Positions 1-13,668 are shown, counted from the first letter of the stretch. The stretch is 64,000 nt of DNA from Stenotrophomonas panacihumi (GCF_001431645.1 NZ_LLXU01000024.1:1-64000), one strand, 5' to 3'. Made by a program: numbers and translations. Notes: a model not told the origin generated them from the sequence alone.

Positions 1-3
1 TAG

Positions 4-719
4 GACAACTCCAGCGCCGCCGAGGTGGACCAGCTCAAGTTCGACGTGGAGAACGCCCGCGCGCAATACCGCATGGCGGCGCTGGAGCTGTCCTACACGA
101 CGGTGGTGGCGCCGATCAGCGGCGTGATTGCCTCGCGTTCGATCAAGGACGGCAACTTCGTGCAGATCAACACGCCGATCTTCCGCATCGTCGATGATTC
201 CAAGCTGGAAGCCACGCTCAACGTGCCCGAGCGCGAACTGGCCACGCTCAAGGCCGGCCAGCCGGTCACGCTGCTGGCCGACGCGCTGCCGGGCAAGCGC
301 TTCACCGGCAAGGTGGACCGCGTGGCGCCGGTGGTCGATTCGGGCAGCGGTACGTTCCGCGTGATCTGCGCCTTCGGCGACGAAGCCGAGGCGCTGCAGC
401 CGGGCATGTTCGGCCGCATCCGCATCGATTACGACCAGCGCGCCGACGCCCTGGTGGTGCCGCGCCTGGCGCTGCTGGAAGACGGCGACCCGGCGGTGTT
501 CCGCGTGCGCGAGGGCAAGGTGGCGCGCGTGCCGGTGAAGCTGGGCTACGCCGAAGGCCAGTGGGTGGAAGTGCGCGAAGGCCTGAAGGAGGGCGACCAG
601 GTCGTCACCGCCGGCAAGGTCGCGCTGCGCGACGGCACGCAGGTGCAGGTCATCGGCGAGCCGCAGGCCAAGGTCGAAGCCGCCACCGCGATCGCCCAGG
701 GCGATGAAGGCAAGCGTTC

Positions 720-723
<4 letters not shown>
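4..723 (+). CDS. RND efflux periplasmic adaptor (membrane fusion protein), 5' end missing
   Basis: The visible 239 residues are the C-terminal part of a periplasmic adaptor that links an inner-membrane RND pump to an outer-membrane channel. The end of the alpha-hairpin is followed by the lipoyl-domain return motif SYTTVVAPISGVI, a beta-barrel region (NVPERELATLKAGQPV) and the membrane-proximal domain. The stop overlaps the next start as ATGA at 720-723, so the three pump genes are probably co-transcribed and translationally coupled. GTG at 25 has no ribosome binding site and falls inside the conserved region, so the true start lies upstream of the window. The first in-frame codon (1-3) reads TAG; if real, it would interrupt the gene. 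Confidence 0.9.
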
Positions 724-4240
<3,517 letters not shown>

Positions 4241-4244
<4 letters not shown>

Positions 4245-7200
4245 GCATCGCCGAGTTCTCCATCCGCCGGCCGGTCACCACGATCATGTGCTTCGTGTCG
4301 CTGGTCGTGGTGGGCCTGATCGCCTCGTTCCGGCTGCCGCTCGAGGCGCTGCCGGACATCTCCGCGCCGTTCCTGTTCGTCGAGCTGCCGTACACCGGCT
4401 CGACCCCGGACGAGGTGGAACGCAACCTGGTGCGGCCGGCGGAAGAAGCGCTGGCCACGATGACCGGCATCAAGCGCATGCGCTCGGTGGCCACCGCCGA
4501 TGGCGCCAACATCTACATCGAGTTCTCCGACTGGGACCGCGACATCGCCATCGCCGCCTCCGACGCGCGCCAGCGCCTGGATGCGATCCGCGACGACCTG
4601 CCCGACGACCTGCAGCGCTACCACGTCTACAAGTGGTCCAGCAGCGACGAGGCGATCCTGCGTGTGCGCCTGGCCAGCCAGGCCGACCTGACCGGCGCGT
4701 ACGACATGCTCGACCGCGAGTTCAAGCAGCGCATCGAGCGCCTGCCGGGCGTGGCGCGCGTGGAGATTTCCGGCGCGCCGCCGAACGAGGTCGAGATCGC
4801 GATCAAGCCCGACCGCCTGAGCGCGCACGACCTGAGCCTCAATGACCTGAGCGAGAAGCTCGGCAAGCTCAACTTCTCGGTCTCGGCCGGGCAGATCGAC
4901 GACAACGGCCAGCGCATCCGCGTGCAGCCGGTGGGCGAGCTGCGCGACCTGCAGGAGCTGCGCGACCTGGTGCTCAACAACAAGGGCCTGCGCCTGGGCG
5001 ACATCGCCGACGTGCGCCTGAAGCCCACGCGCATGGTCTACGGCCGGCGCCTGGACGGGCGCCCGGCCATCGGCCTGGACATCTTCAAGGAGCGCAACGC
5101 CAACCTGGTGGAAGTCTCGCGCCTGGCCCTGAAGGAGGTCGAGGCGATCCGCAAGCAACCGGCGATGAGCGACGTGCAGATCAAGGTCATCGCCAACCAG
5201 GGCAAGGACGTGACCTCCTCGCTGGCCGAACTGGCCGAGGCCGGCGCGATCGGCCTGCTGCTGTCGATCACCGTGCTGTTCTTCTTCCTGCGCCACTGGC
5301 CCTCGACGCTGATGGTGACCCTGGCGATCCCGATCTGCTTCGCGATCACCCTGGGCTTCATGTACTTCGTCGGCGTCACGCTGAACATCCTGACCATGAT
5401 GGGCCTGCTGCTGGCCGTCGGCATGCTGGTGGACAACGCGGTGGTGGTGGTGGAGAGCATCTACCAGGAACGCGAGCGCATGCCCGACAACCCGATCGGC
5501 GCCTCGCTGGTCGGTACCCGCAACGTCTCCATCGCGCTGAGCGCCGGCACCCTGTGCCACTGCATCGTGTTCCTGCCGAACCTGTTCGGCGAGACCAACA
5601 ACATCAGCATCTTCATGGCGCAGATCGCCATCACCATCTCGGTGTCGCTGCTGGCGTCGTGGCTGGTGGCCATCAGCCTGATCCCGATGCTCTCGGCGCG
5701 CATGAAGACCCCGGCGCTGGTGAACTCCAACAAGGGCATGATCGCCCGCCTGCAGGGGCACTACGCCCGCCTGCTGCGCTGGACGCTGGAGCACCGGGGC
5801 TGGAGCGTGTTCGGCATCATCATGGTGGTGCTGGTCAGCCTGGTGCCGATGAAGCTGACCAAGGTGGACATGTTCGGCGGCGACGGCGGCAAGGAAGCCT
5901 TCATCGGCTACCAGTGGAAGGGCTCCTACACCCGCGAGCAGCTGAGCCAGGAGGTCGCCCGCGTGGAGGGCTACCTGGAGAAGAACCGCGAGCGCTTCCA
6001 CATCGCCCAGCTGTACTCGTGGTACAGCGAGCAGGAAAGCGGCAGCACCGTCATCACCTTCGATACCGACAAGGTCAAGGCCAAGGACACCGCCGCGATC
6101 CTGGAGACGATCCGCAAGGAGATGCCACGCTCGGCGCGTGCCGACTACAGCATCGGCAACAACGGCGGCAACAACAACGGCGGTGGCAACGGCGTGCAGG
6201 TGCAGCTCGTGGGCGATTCGACCCAGGCGCTGCAGGAGATCGGCGAGGAAGTGCTGCCGCTGCTGGCCCAGCGCAAGGAACTGCGCGACGTGCACATCGA
6301 CAACGGCGACCGCACCAGCGAGCTGGCGATCCGCGTCGACCGCGAGCGCGCGGCGGCGTTCGGCTTCAGTGCCGACGAGGTGGCCAAGTTCGTCGGCCTG
6401 GCGCTGCGTGGCTCTCCGATCCGCGAGTTCCGCCGCGGCGACAACGAAGTGCCGGTGTGGGTGCGCTTCGCCGGTGCGGAGAACACCAAGCCGGAGGACC
6501 TGGACAGCTTCACCGTGCGCACCAAGGATGGCCGCACCGTGCCGCTGCTGAGCCTGGTGGACGTGCAGATGCGCCCCTCGGCCACGCAGATCGGCCGCAC
6601 CAACCGCCAGACCACCCTGACCATCAAGGCCAACCTGGGCGAGAAGGTGACCCAGCCCGATGGCCGCAAGGCCATGGAGGCGGTGCTCAAGAACATGAGC
6701 TTCCCGGCCGGCTACAGCTACACCTTCGACGGTGCCGACTACCAGGACGACGGCGAGGCGATGCAGCAGATGCTGTTCAACCTGGTGATCGCGCTGTTGT
6801 TGATCTACGTGGTGATGGCGGCGGTGTTCGAGTCGCTGCTGTTCCCGGCGGCGATCATGAGCGGCGTGCTGTTCTCGATCTTCGGCGTGTTCTGGTTGTT
6901 CGCGCTGACCGGCACCACGTTCGGCATCATGTCCTTCATCGGCATCCTGGTGCTGATGGGCGTGGTGGTGAACAACGGCATCGTGATGATCGAGCACATC
7001 AACAACCTGCGCCGGCGCGGCAAGAGTCGCACCGATGCGCTGGTGGAAGGTTCACGCGAGCGCCTGCGCCCGATCATGATGACCATGGGCACGGCAATCC
7101 TGGCGATGGTGCCGATCTCGCTGACCACCACGCAGATGTTCGGCGACGGCCCGCCGTACTACCCGATGGCGCGCGCCATCGCCGGTGGCCTGGCGTTCTC

Positions 7201-7336
7201 GACCGTGGTCAGCCTGCTGTTCCTGCCGACGATCTACGCCATGCTCGATGACATGAGCAGCGGCGCGGCGCGGCTGGTGCGCCGTGCACGCGGCAGGTCC
7301 GCGCGCGAAGCGGTGGCCTCGGCGATCGCCGGCTAG
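4241..7336 (+). CDS. RND efflux permease subunit 2
   Basis: Second RND permease of the operon, 1031 residues, the normal family length. Two different permeases behind one adaptor is the arrangement of MdtABC and MuxABC, whose permeases assemble as mixed trimers. Domain order is typical: helix 1 (about 12-30), porter domain (ALPDISAPFLFVELPYTGSTP), large membrane block, second periplasmic domain (around 540-860, with an Asn/Gly-rich stretch near 640), and a second membrane block. Helix 4 reads LVDNAVVVVESI (D398, N399) and helix 10 reads VVVNNGIVMIEHI (N911), so two of the three classical proton-relay positions differ from permease 1. A strong hairpin follows the stop. Confidence 0.96.
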
Positions 7337-7343
7337 GAACAGG

Positions 7344-7373
7344 AACGGCCGCTTCCCGGGGGAAGCGGCCGTT
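7344..7373. terminator. Hairpin terminator between convergent genes
   Basis: Perfect 13-bp inverted repeat (aacggccgcttcc / ggaagcggccgtt) with a 4-nt loop, 7 bp after the RND permease stop and 19 bp before the end of the opposing RTX gene. There is no long T-run on either side. Its position suits termination from both strands. Confidence 0.7.
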
Positions 7374-7391
7374 GCCTGGATCCCCGCCGGA

Positions 7392-8597
7392 TCAGGCTGC
7401 CCAGTTGCGGGCGATCACCACGTCGAGCTGCTGGCGCTGGGCATCGCTCAGGCTGGACAGGCTTGCCGGCACGCCGCCGAACCCCGCCATCGCCGACACC
7501 AGGCCATCTACCTGGCCCTTCTGCAGCGTGCGACCCGACGCATCCTGGAACAGGTCGACCTGGCTGGCCGGGTCGCTGTACCAGTTGCGCAGGGTGATGG
7601 AGCCTTCGCGCTGCGGGGCGGCCTTGCCGGCGACACTTCCGTTGAAGATGTTGCCGAAAACGTTGCCGCTGCCGAAGTTCACGCCGCTGATGCCCGAGGA
7701 CCACCCGAAGACCGACTTGTCCTCGGAGGCCACCGCGTCCACGACCAGGTCCGCCCCGTCGCGGCGGAACCACAGTTGCTGGGCCTGGATCCCCGACGCG
7801 GTGGAGAACTCGACCCGATCAGTGCTGGCGCTGGCATCGCGATTGTCGATCACGTCAGCGCCGAAGGCGTTGTCGAATCGATAGGTATCGCTGCCACCGC
7901 CCGCGGACAACCGGTCGTTGCCCATGCCGCCGGTCAGGGTGTCGTTGCCGCTGCCGGTGACCACGCGGTCGTCGCCCATGCCGGCATCGACCAGGTTCCC
8001 GCCGTTGCCGGCGCTGATGCTGTCGTTGCCCATGCCACCGTACAGGCGGTTGCGACCATCGCCGGCACGGACGATGTCGTCACCCATGCCACCGTCCACG
8101 TTGTTGTCGCCCTGGCCGACGGTGAGCATGTCGTTGCCCATGCCGCCCTGGACGATGTTGTTGCCCGCGCCGGCATCGAGCGTGTCATTGCCCATCCCGC
8201 CGTTGAGCACGTCGTCTCCGGCACCGGTGGTCAGCACGTCGCGGCCGAGCCCGCCCACGAAATTCCGGCCCGCCGTCTTCGGCGTGATGGCCGGCGGCTG
8301 CGCGGTGCTCGCGGGGATATCGAACGGGGGCGGCAGGGGAACGGACGGCACCGGGGGCGTGGCCACTGCGGGCAGTGGCGGCGCAATCGCCGCATCCGCC
8401 GGCAGGGTCGGGACGATCGGCAGAGTCGGCAGAGTCGGCAGCGCTGGCAGGGCCGGCAGCGAGCTCACTTTCTGGCCGTTGAACCACACGCCGGATTCAC
8501 CCTGCGGGATGTTCGCGGTGAGGCTGCGGGTCCGCTGGGCGAGACGCGCATTGAACTGGCGCAGCTGCGCCTGGAACTGGGAGAGGAAGTTGAACAT
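7392..8597 (-). CDS. Small RTX-repeat protein, probable type I secretion cargo
   Basis: A 401-residue protein in three parts. Residues 1-46 form a Gln/Arg-rich N-terminus. Residues 47-110 are a low-complexity Leu/Pro/Ala linker (repeated LPALP, LPTLP). Residues 115-240 are seven 18-residue units built from paired nonapeptides of the type GGMGNDxLxAGxGxNxV, the calcium-binding beta-roll repeat of RTX proteins. The C-terminal 160 residues (YRFDNAFGADVI onward) match the region that usually follows RTX rolls and carries the uncleaved secretion signal. There is no N-terminal signal peptide. It lies just downstream of, and on the same strand as, the exporter and adaptor genes. The ATG has an AAGGA ribosome site. 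No toxin or enzyme domain is recognisable, so its activity is unknown. Confidence 0.85.
   Translation of the reverse strand: MFNFLSQFQAQLRQFNARLAQRTRSLTANIPQGESGVWFNGQKVSSLPALPALPTLPTLPIVPTLPADAAIAPPLPAVATPPVPSVPLPPPFDIPASTAQPPAITPKTAGRNFVGGLGRDVLTTGAGDDVLNGGMGNDTLDAGAGNNIVQGGMGNDMLTVGQGDNNVDGGMGDDIVRAGDGRNRLYGGMGNDSISAGNGGNLVDAGMGDDRVVTGSGNDTLTGGMGNDRLSAGGGSDTYRFDNAFGADVIDNRDASASTDRVEFSTASGIQAQQLWFRRDGADLVVDAVASEDKSVFGWSSGISGVNFGSGNVFGNIFNGSVAGKAAPQREGSITLRNWYSDPASQVDLFQDASGRTLQKGQVDGLVSAMAGFGGVPASLSSLSDAQRQQLDVVIARNWAA
7878..8255 (-). repeat. 54-bp coding tandem repeats (RTX nonapeptide pairs)
   Basis: Seven consecutive 54-bp units encode residues 115-240 of the RTX protein. Units begin with GGMGND, GGMGDD, GGLGRD or AGMGDD and contain a second nonapeptide such as AGAGNNIVQ. 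The spacing is constant with no insertions, so a regular calcium-binding parallel beta-roll is expected. The Met in the third position of most units is unusual against the common GGxGxD in which Ala, Lys or Ser sits there. Confidence 0.85.
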
Positions 8598-8712
8598 GGT
8601 GTTTTTCCTTTGGACTGGGAGGTTGAACCGCCGGCCGCAGTGACCGTGCGGACGTTGCGTCTTTGGGGTCGGGGAGATCTCCTGGATGAAGGGGCGTTCC
8701 TGGAAGCGGGCG

Positions 8713-10104
8713 TCAGCGCTCGCGCGCGCTCTCGCTGATGCGTCGTTGCAGGGGCGAGAGGAAGTACTGGAGGATGCGGCGGCGACCCGTGCGGATTTCC
8801 GCGCGCACGCTCATCCCGGGCGCGAGTGCCAAGGGGGTGCCCTGCCGTGCGTCGAGCCGAATTCGAACCGCGTAGACGGGGCCGCGTTGCGGGTCGTTGA
8901 TCGCATCCGGCGACCGCGCGGTGACGCGCCCGGTCAACATGCCGAATCGGGTGAAGTCGAAGGTGTCCACCTTGATGTTCACCGGCTGGCCGACCTGGAC
9001 GAAGCCGACGTCGCGATTGGCGAGAAAGGCCTCGATCTCCGACGGCGCATCGGCCGGCACGATCTGCATGATTGGCTGGGCCGGCGTCACGACGGCGCCT
9101 GGCGCGGTCACCGCCAGCTGATGGACGATGCCGTCGACCGGCGCGGCCAGGCGGGTGGGGGCATCGCGCTGCCGCAGGCGGCGCAGATCCTGCTCATGGG
9201 CGGACAGGCGTTGCGCGGCCTCCTGCGCCTGCGCGAGCAGTTCGGCGCGGCGCTGCGCGTCGAACTGCTGGAGCTGCTGCAGCGCCTGCGCCTGGGCGGC
9301 CTGCGCCTGGGCAAGCCTGGCCTGCTGCGCGGCCAGTTGTTGCGCCTGCTCCAGCGCCACGCGCTCGCGTTCAAGCCAGGCATGGCGCGCGACATACTTG
9401 CCGGCCAGCAGGCGCTTGTAGTCGGCGGCCATCTCGCGGCTGATCGGCAGGCTCTGGCGCAGGGCATCGATGCTGGCGCGCGTGGCGACGACCTCGGCCT
9501 GGCGCTCGGCGACGGTTGACGCCGCGCCCGCGCGCGCCGCCTGCAGTTCGGCCTGCTGCGCCTGCAGGCGCGATTGCCACTGTTGGCGCGCGTCGGCCGG
9601 CATGTCCGGAAGCACCGGCGGCCCGGGCGCGCCGCCCTCGCTGGCCTGCAACAGCGCACGCGCGCGCGCCTCGTCCAGCGCGGCGACTTCCCGCTGCTCC
9701 TCCACCTTGGCCAGTTCCGACGCCGTCGCGCTGGGGTCGAATTCGACCAGCAGCTGGCCGGCGCGGACGCGCTGGCCCTCCTGCACGTGGACCTGGCTCA
9801 CCACGGCGGTCACGTCGGTCTGGATCGGCTTGCTGCGCCCCACCGCCAGGACCATTCCCTCGGCCACGGAGACCACGTCCAGGCGGCCAAGCGTCGCCCA
9901 CAGCAGCGTGCTGGCGGCCAGCAGGAGGATCGCGCCCAGCAGCCAGCGCGGCGCCGGATGCGGCGGGGTCTCGCGCAGGGCGTCCGCGGCGGGCAAGAAA
10001 TCGCGCTCATGCGCCAGCAGGCGCGGCCCTTCCAATTCGCGGCGCTGGCGCCAGCTTTCGCGCCAGGCGTCGGACATCCGTTGCAGCGTGGCGGGCAGGG
10101 ACAT
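8713..10104 (-). CDS. Type I secretion adaptor, HlyD family
   Basis: A 463-residue periplasmic adaptor of a type I secretion system. Cytoplasmic N-terminus, one membrane helix near 55-75 (WLLGAILLLAASTLLWATLG), first lipoyl half (VVSQVHVQEGQRVRAGQLLVEFD), a long Ala/Gln/Arg-rich coiled-coil hairpin (about 135-300), second lipoyl half (RLAAPVDGIVHQLAV) and beta-barrel (DVGFVQVGQPVNIKVDTF). Such proteins bridge the ABC exporter to TolC. The start codon is three bases after the exporter stop, so the two are one transcription unit. No tolC gene is present in the window. Identity is secure; the cargo is inferred from the adjacent RTX gene. Confidence 0.95.
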   Translation of the reverse strand: MSLPATLQRMSDAWRESWRQRRELEGPRLLAHERDFLPAADALRETPPHPAPRWLLGAILLLAASTLLWATLGRLDVVSVAEGMVLAVGRSKPIQTDVTAVVSQVHVQEGQRVRAGQLLVEFDPSATASELAKVEEQREVAALDEARARALLQASEGGAPGPPVLPDMPADARQQWQSRLQAQQAELQAARAGAASTVAERQAEVVATRASIDALRQSLPISREMAADYKRLLAGKYVARHAWLERERVALEQAQQLAAQQARLAQAQAAQAQALQQLQQFDAQRRAELLAQAQEAAQRLSAHEQDLRRLRQRDAPTRLAAPVDGIVHQLAVTAPGAVVTPAQPIMQIVPADAPSEIEAFLANRDVGFVQVGQPVNIKVDTFDFTRFGMLTGRVTARSPDAINDPQRGPVYAVRIRLDARQGTPLALAPGMSVRAEIRTGRRRILQYFLSPLQRRISESARER

Positions 10105-10107
10105 GGC

Positions 10108-12261
10108 TCAGCCCTGCTGCAGTTGCTGGAGGCGCGCGTAATGGCCGCCAGGCAGCGCGCGCAGGCTGTGGTGGTCGCCCTGTTCGACGATGCGGCCCTG
10201 GTCCATGACCACGATGCGGTCCGCGTCGCGCACCGCGCTCAGGCGATGGGCGATCACGATGACCGTGCGGCCTTGGCGGATGGTCCGCATGTTGTCGTGG
10301 ATCACGCGCTCGGATTCGTAGTCGAGCGCGCTGGTGGCCTCGTCGAAGATCAGGATGCGGGGGTCGCCGATCAGCGCGCGGGCGATGGCGATGCGCTGGC
10401 GCTGCCCGCCAGACAAAGAGGTGCCATGTTCCTCGACCAGCGTGTCGTAGCCCTGCGGCAGCGCGGCGATGAACTCGTGCGCGCCGGCAGTTGCCGCGGC
10501 GTGCATCACGCGTTCCATCGAGGCGTTTGGCGCGGCCAGGGCGATGTTGTCGCGCACGCTGCGGCGGAAGAGCAGGTTTTCCTGCAGCACCACGCCGATC
10601 TGCGCGCGCAGCGAGGCGACATCGACGTTGGCCAGGTCGATGCCGTCCACCAGCACGCGGCCGTGGTGCGGTGAGTACAGTCGCTGCACCAGCCGGGTCA
10701 GCGTGCTCTTGCCGGAGCCGGAGGGACCGACGATGCCGATCATCTCGCCGGGCGCGATGGCCAGGTCGACGCCGTGCAGGATGTCCTCGCCCTCCGGACG
10801 GTAACGGAAGCGCACCTGCTGGAATTCCACCGCGCCCTGCAACGCGGGCAGCACCGTGCGGTCGGCGCGGCCGCCCTCGGGCACGGTGTTGAGGATGTCG
10901 CCGAGCCGTTCCATCGACACGCCGGTCTGCTGGAACTGCGTCCAGGACTGGGCCAGGCGCATGATCGGCTGGCCGATGCGCCCGGCCAGCATGTTGAAGG
11001 CGATCAGCTGGCCCACGCTCAGTTGCCCTTCGATGACCAGGCGCGCACCCAGCCACAGCGTGCCGACCGTCACCAGCTTGCCGACCAGCGAGACCGACTC
11101 GCCCGCGAGATTGGCCAGGTTCTGCGCGCGGAAGTTCGCCGCGACGTAGGCGGCCAGCCGTTCGTCCCAGCGGCGGGTGAACTGCGGTTCCACCGCCATC
11201 GCCTTGACCGTGTCGATGCCGCTGACCGTTTCCACCAGCAAGGCCTGGGTTTCGGCGTTGCGCTCGAAGCTGCGCTCCAGCCGGCGGCGCAGCACCGGCG
11301 TGATGCCGAGCGAGATCAGGACGTACACCGGGATCGACGCCAGTACCAGCAACGTGAGCCAGCCGCTGTAGAACAACATCACGCCGAGGAAGCAGACGGA
11401 GAACAGGACGTCGAGCAGCAGCGTCAGCGTGCTGCCCGTCAGGAAGGCGCGGATGTTCTCCAGCTCACGCGCGCGGGCGACCGAGTCGCCGACGCGACGC
11501 GACTGGAAATACGCCAGTGGCAGCGCCACCAGGTGGCGGAACAGCCGCGAACCGAGTTCCACGTCGAGCCGGCTGGCGGTATGGGCGAGCAGGTAGGCGC
11601 GCAGTGCCGAGAGCGCGCTTTCGAACAGCATCACGCCGAGCAGCCCGACCGACACCACGTCCAGCGTGGACAGGCCGCGGTTGACCAGCACCTTGTCCAT
11701 GACGACCTGGAAGAACAGCGGCGTGACCAGCGCGAACAGCTGCAGCGCCAGCGAGGCGACCAGCACCTCGCCCAGCACGCGGCGGTGGCGCACGATGGCG
11801 GGGATGAACCAGGACAGGTCGAAGCGGGCCAACGCGCCGGTCAGCGAGGCCTGCGACTGCACGAGCAGCACACGGCCGCTCCAGTAGGCCTGCAGCTCGG
11901 CCGTATCGGCCGTCCAGGTGCGGCCATCGAGCGGGTCGTGCAGCAGCGTGCGCGAGCCGGCCGCTTTGGCCAGTACGAAGTATCGGCCGTGCCGGTCCAG
12001 GCCGATTGCCGGCAGCGGGGTGTGGGGGAGGCGTTCGGGCAGGATATCGACCGCCCGGCACTTCATGCCCAGGCGGCGTGCGGCGAGGACGAGTTCCGCG
12101 GCGGGTAGGCCGTCCCGGCTTGCGGCGACGTCCAGTTCGCGCAGCAGTGCTTCGTAGGAGGTGGTCACGCCGTGCAGCTGCGCCAGCGTCGCCAAACTCG
12201 CCGCGCCGGAAAGCAGGCGGGCATCGGAAGGCGAGGGAGTAGATGCAGCGGGGGCGTTCAC
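10108..12261 (-). CDS. Type I secretion ABC exporter (HlyB/LapB-like)
   Basis: A 717-residue ATP-driven exporter. Residues 10-135 form a C39-like domain in which no catalytic Cys precedes the expected segment (ASLATLAQLHG), so it is a non-cleaving docking domain as in HlyB. The membrane domain (about 155-430) is followed by the nucleotide-binding domain: Walker A GPSGSGKST (512-520), signature LSGGQ (616-620), Walker B ILIFDEATS (636-644) and the switch His in VIAHRLS. The best start is GTG at 12261, because no in-frame ATG with a ribosome site is visible upstream. First gene of the exporter-adaptor-RTX unit. Confidence 0.95.
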   Translation of the reverse strand: MNAPAASTPSPSDARLLSGAASLATLAQLHGVTTSYEALLRELDVAASRDGLPAAELVLAARRLGMKCRAVDILPERLPHTPLPAIGLDRHGRYFVLAKAAGSRTLLHDPLDGRTWTADTAELQAYWSGRVLLVQSQASLTGALARFDLSWFIPAIVRHRRVLGEVLVASLALQLFALVTPLFFQVVMDKVLVNRGLSTLDVVSVGLLGVMLFESALSALRAYLLAHTASRLDVELGSRLFRHLVALPLAYFQSRRVGDSVARARELENIRAFLTGSTLTLLLDVLFSVCFLGVMLFYSGWLTLLVLASIPVYVLISLGITPVLRRRLERSFERNAETQALLVETVSGIDTVKAMAVEPQFTRRWDERLAAYVAANFRAQNLANLAGESVSLVGKLVTVGTLWLGARLVIEGQLSVGQLIAFNMLAGRIGQPIMRLAQSWTQFQQTGVSMERLGDILNTVPEGGRADRTVLPALQGAVEFQQVRFRYRPEGEDILHGVDLAIAPGEMIGIVGPSGSGKSTLTRLVQRLYSPHHGRVLVDGIDLANVDVASLRAQIGVVLQENLLFRRSVRDNIALAAPNASMERVMHAAATAGAHEFIAALPQGYDTLVEEHGTSLSGGQRQRIAIARALIGDPRILIFDEATSALDYESERVIHDNMRTIRQGRTVIVIAHRLSAVRDADRIVVMDQGRIVEQGDHHSLRALPGGHYARLQQLQQG

Positions 12262-12390
12262 GGGGATGCGGCCAGGAGGAGAGCTCGCATGCTAGGAACG
12301 TAGTGTGTTCACCGATATTGGATATTTCTCAGCCGCGCGGCCGGGGCGACGACGCACCGGGCATGGCGCGGCGAACATCGCGCAAGGAAA

Positions 12391-12428
12391 GGAAAAGGCC
12401 CGCGATTTTTCGATCGCGGGCCTTTTCC
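12391..12428 (-). terminator. Rho-independent terminator of the traB-like gene
   Basis: Perfect 16-bp inverted repeat (ggaaaaggcccgcgat and its complement) with a 6-nt loop, about 20 bp after the traB-like stop on the minus strand. Its 3' arm and the bases beyond are pyrimidine-rich (CCTTTTCCTTTCC). The rest of 12262-12447 holds the AT-rich upstream region of the exporter operon, in which I could not define a convincing promoter. Confidence 0.8.
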
Positions 12429-12447
12429 GGAGGGCTTTCGTTGACGC

Positions 12448-13668
12448 TCAGCCTTGCAGGCGATGCAGGATCTGCAAACCCGCCAACCAGACGCCGGTCA
12501 TGCTTCCCAGGTTGGTCAGCAGGAAGGTCAGCACGACGCGCGAGACGCGGTTGCGGTACCAGCCACGAAGCGTCTGGGCGTCGTCGCGCAGGGTGAGGAA
12601 ATCGCCATAGGCCGGCTTGCGCATGTGCACTTCCACCAGCGCGGCGAACGCGCCCGTCGGCACGCTCAGCCGGAACGGCTTGAAGGGGGCGACCACCGCG
12701 GCGGTGAGGATGCTCAGCGGATGGCTGCCGGCGATCAACGCGCCCAGCGCGGCCAGGCCGCCGGTGTACATCGCCCACTGCAGCAGCAGGTCGGTACCCA
12801 TCGACAGGCCGCCGCGCCAGAAGCCCAGGCCAATGCCGGCGATGATCACCGCCAGGATGCCCAGCGTGATCCACGGGATGCGCCGGCGTTGCTGCACGAA
12901 TTCCAGCTGCTCGCGCAGTACGCCCGGGTCCTCGGTGTCTTCGCCGAGGTGGCGCGCCAGGCCGGCGAGATGGCCGGCGCCCACCACCGCGAGCACTTCG
13001 CGCGGGCCCTGGCCGGCTTCCTCGCGCAGGCGCGTGGCCATGTAGCGGTCGCGCTCGGCGATGATGGTGTCGTACAGCTCGGGGCTTTCGCTGGCGAAAT
13101 CGCCGAAGCTGGCTTCCAGCATGTCGCCCTGCTTGAGCTTCTCGATCTCCTCCTCGCCGACATCGTCGCTGGCGAACAGGCCGGTCAGCAGCCCGCCTGC
13201 GAGCTTGAGCTTGCCGAACAGGCCCAGCCGCGCCGAGGCGCGCTTGAAGGTAGTGCCCACTTCGCGGTCGATCAGGTAGACCGGCAGGTGCTGCGCCTTG
13301 GCCAGGCCGACGGCCTGCTTGAGCTCAGCCCCCGGCTCGATGCCCAGCTGCTTGGCCAGGCGCCGCTGGTAGGCGGCCAGCGCCAGGTTGGCGGCGAACA
13401 GCGCCACGCGGCCCTTGCGGATCACCTGCACCAGGTCGAGCTTGGACAGCGCGTCCGGGTCGGTCATGGCCTGCAGGCGCTGGGTGTCCAGCTCCACGGC
13501 CACGGCGTCGAAGCGGCCGCTGTCGATGGCCTTCTCCACGGCGGCCACGCTGGCCTGGGAAACGTGCGCGGTGCCCAGCAGGGTGTAGCGCACGCCGTCG
13601 CGTTCGACGATGCGGTGCGGCTGGCCCGACAGCAGGTCGTCGTGCTCGGCGTTGAACGAATGTTCCAT
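12448..13668 (-). CDS. TraB/GumN-family membrane protein
   Basis: A 406-residue protein of the TraB family, named for the enterococcal pheromone-shutdown protein; the bacterial biochemical role is uncertain. The N-terminal domain (about 15-240) has the family motif LLGTAHVSQASV and a conserved acidic strand (AVAVELDTQR), and a later VVGAGHLAG motif. The C-terminal part has hydrophobic helices around 265-360 (ITLGILAVIIAGIGLGF, GGLAALGALIAGSHPL), so it is inner-membrane anchored. The ATG overlaps the upstream acetyltransferase stop (TAATG), implying coupled translation. The reading frame stays open upstream, but that extension lies within the acetyltransferase gene and is rejected. Confidence 0.88.
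   Translation of the reverse strand: MEHSFNAEHDDLLSGQPHRIVERDGVRYTLLGTAHVSQASVAAVEKAIDSGRFDAVAVELDTQRLQAMTDPDALSKLDLVQVIRKGRVALFAANLALAAYQRRLAKQLGIEPGAELKQAVGLAKAQHLPVYLIDREVGTTFKRASARLGLFGKLKLAGGLLTGLFASDDVGEEEIEKLKQGDMLEASFGDFASESPELYDTIIAERDRYMATRLREEAGQGPREVLAVVGAGHLAGLARHLGEDTEDPGVLREQLEFVQQRRRIPWITLGILAVIIAGIGLGFWRGGLSMGTDLLLQWAMYTGGLAALGALIAGSHPLSILTAAVVAPFKPFRLSVPTGAFAALVEVHMRKPAYGDFLTLRDDAQTLRGWYRNRVSRVVLTFLLTNLGSMTGVWLAGLQILHRLQG

Noticed and set aside
7878-8255. Regular 54-bp repeats considered as a CRISPR-like array
   Set aside because: The repeats are in frame and encode RTX nonapeptides; there are no variable spacers or cas genes.
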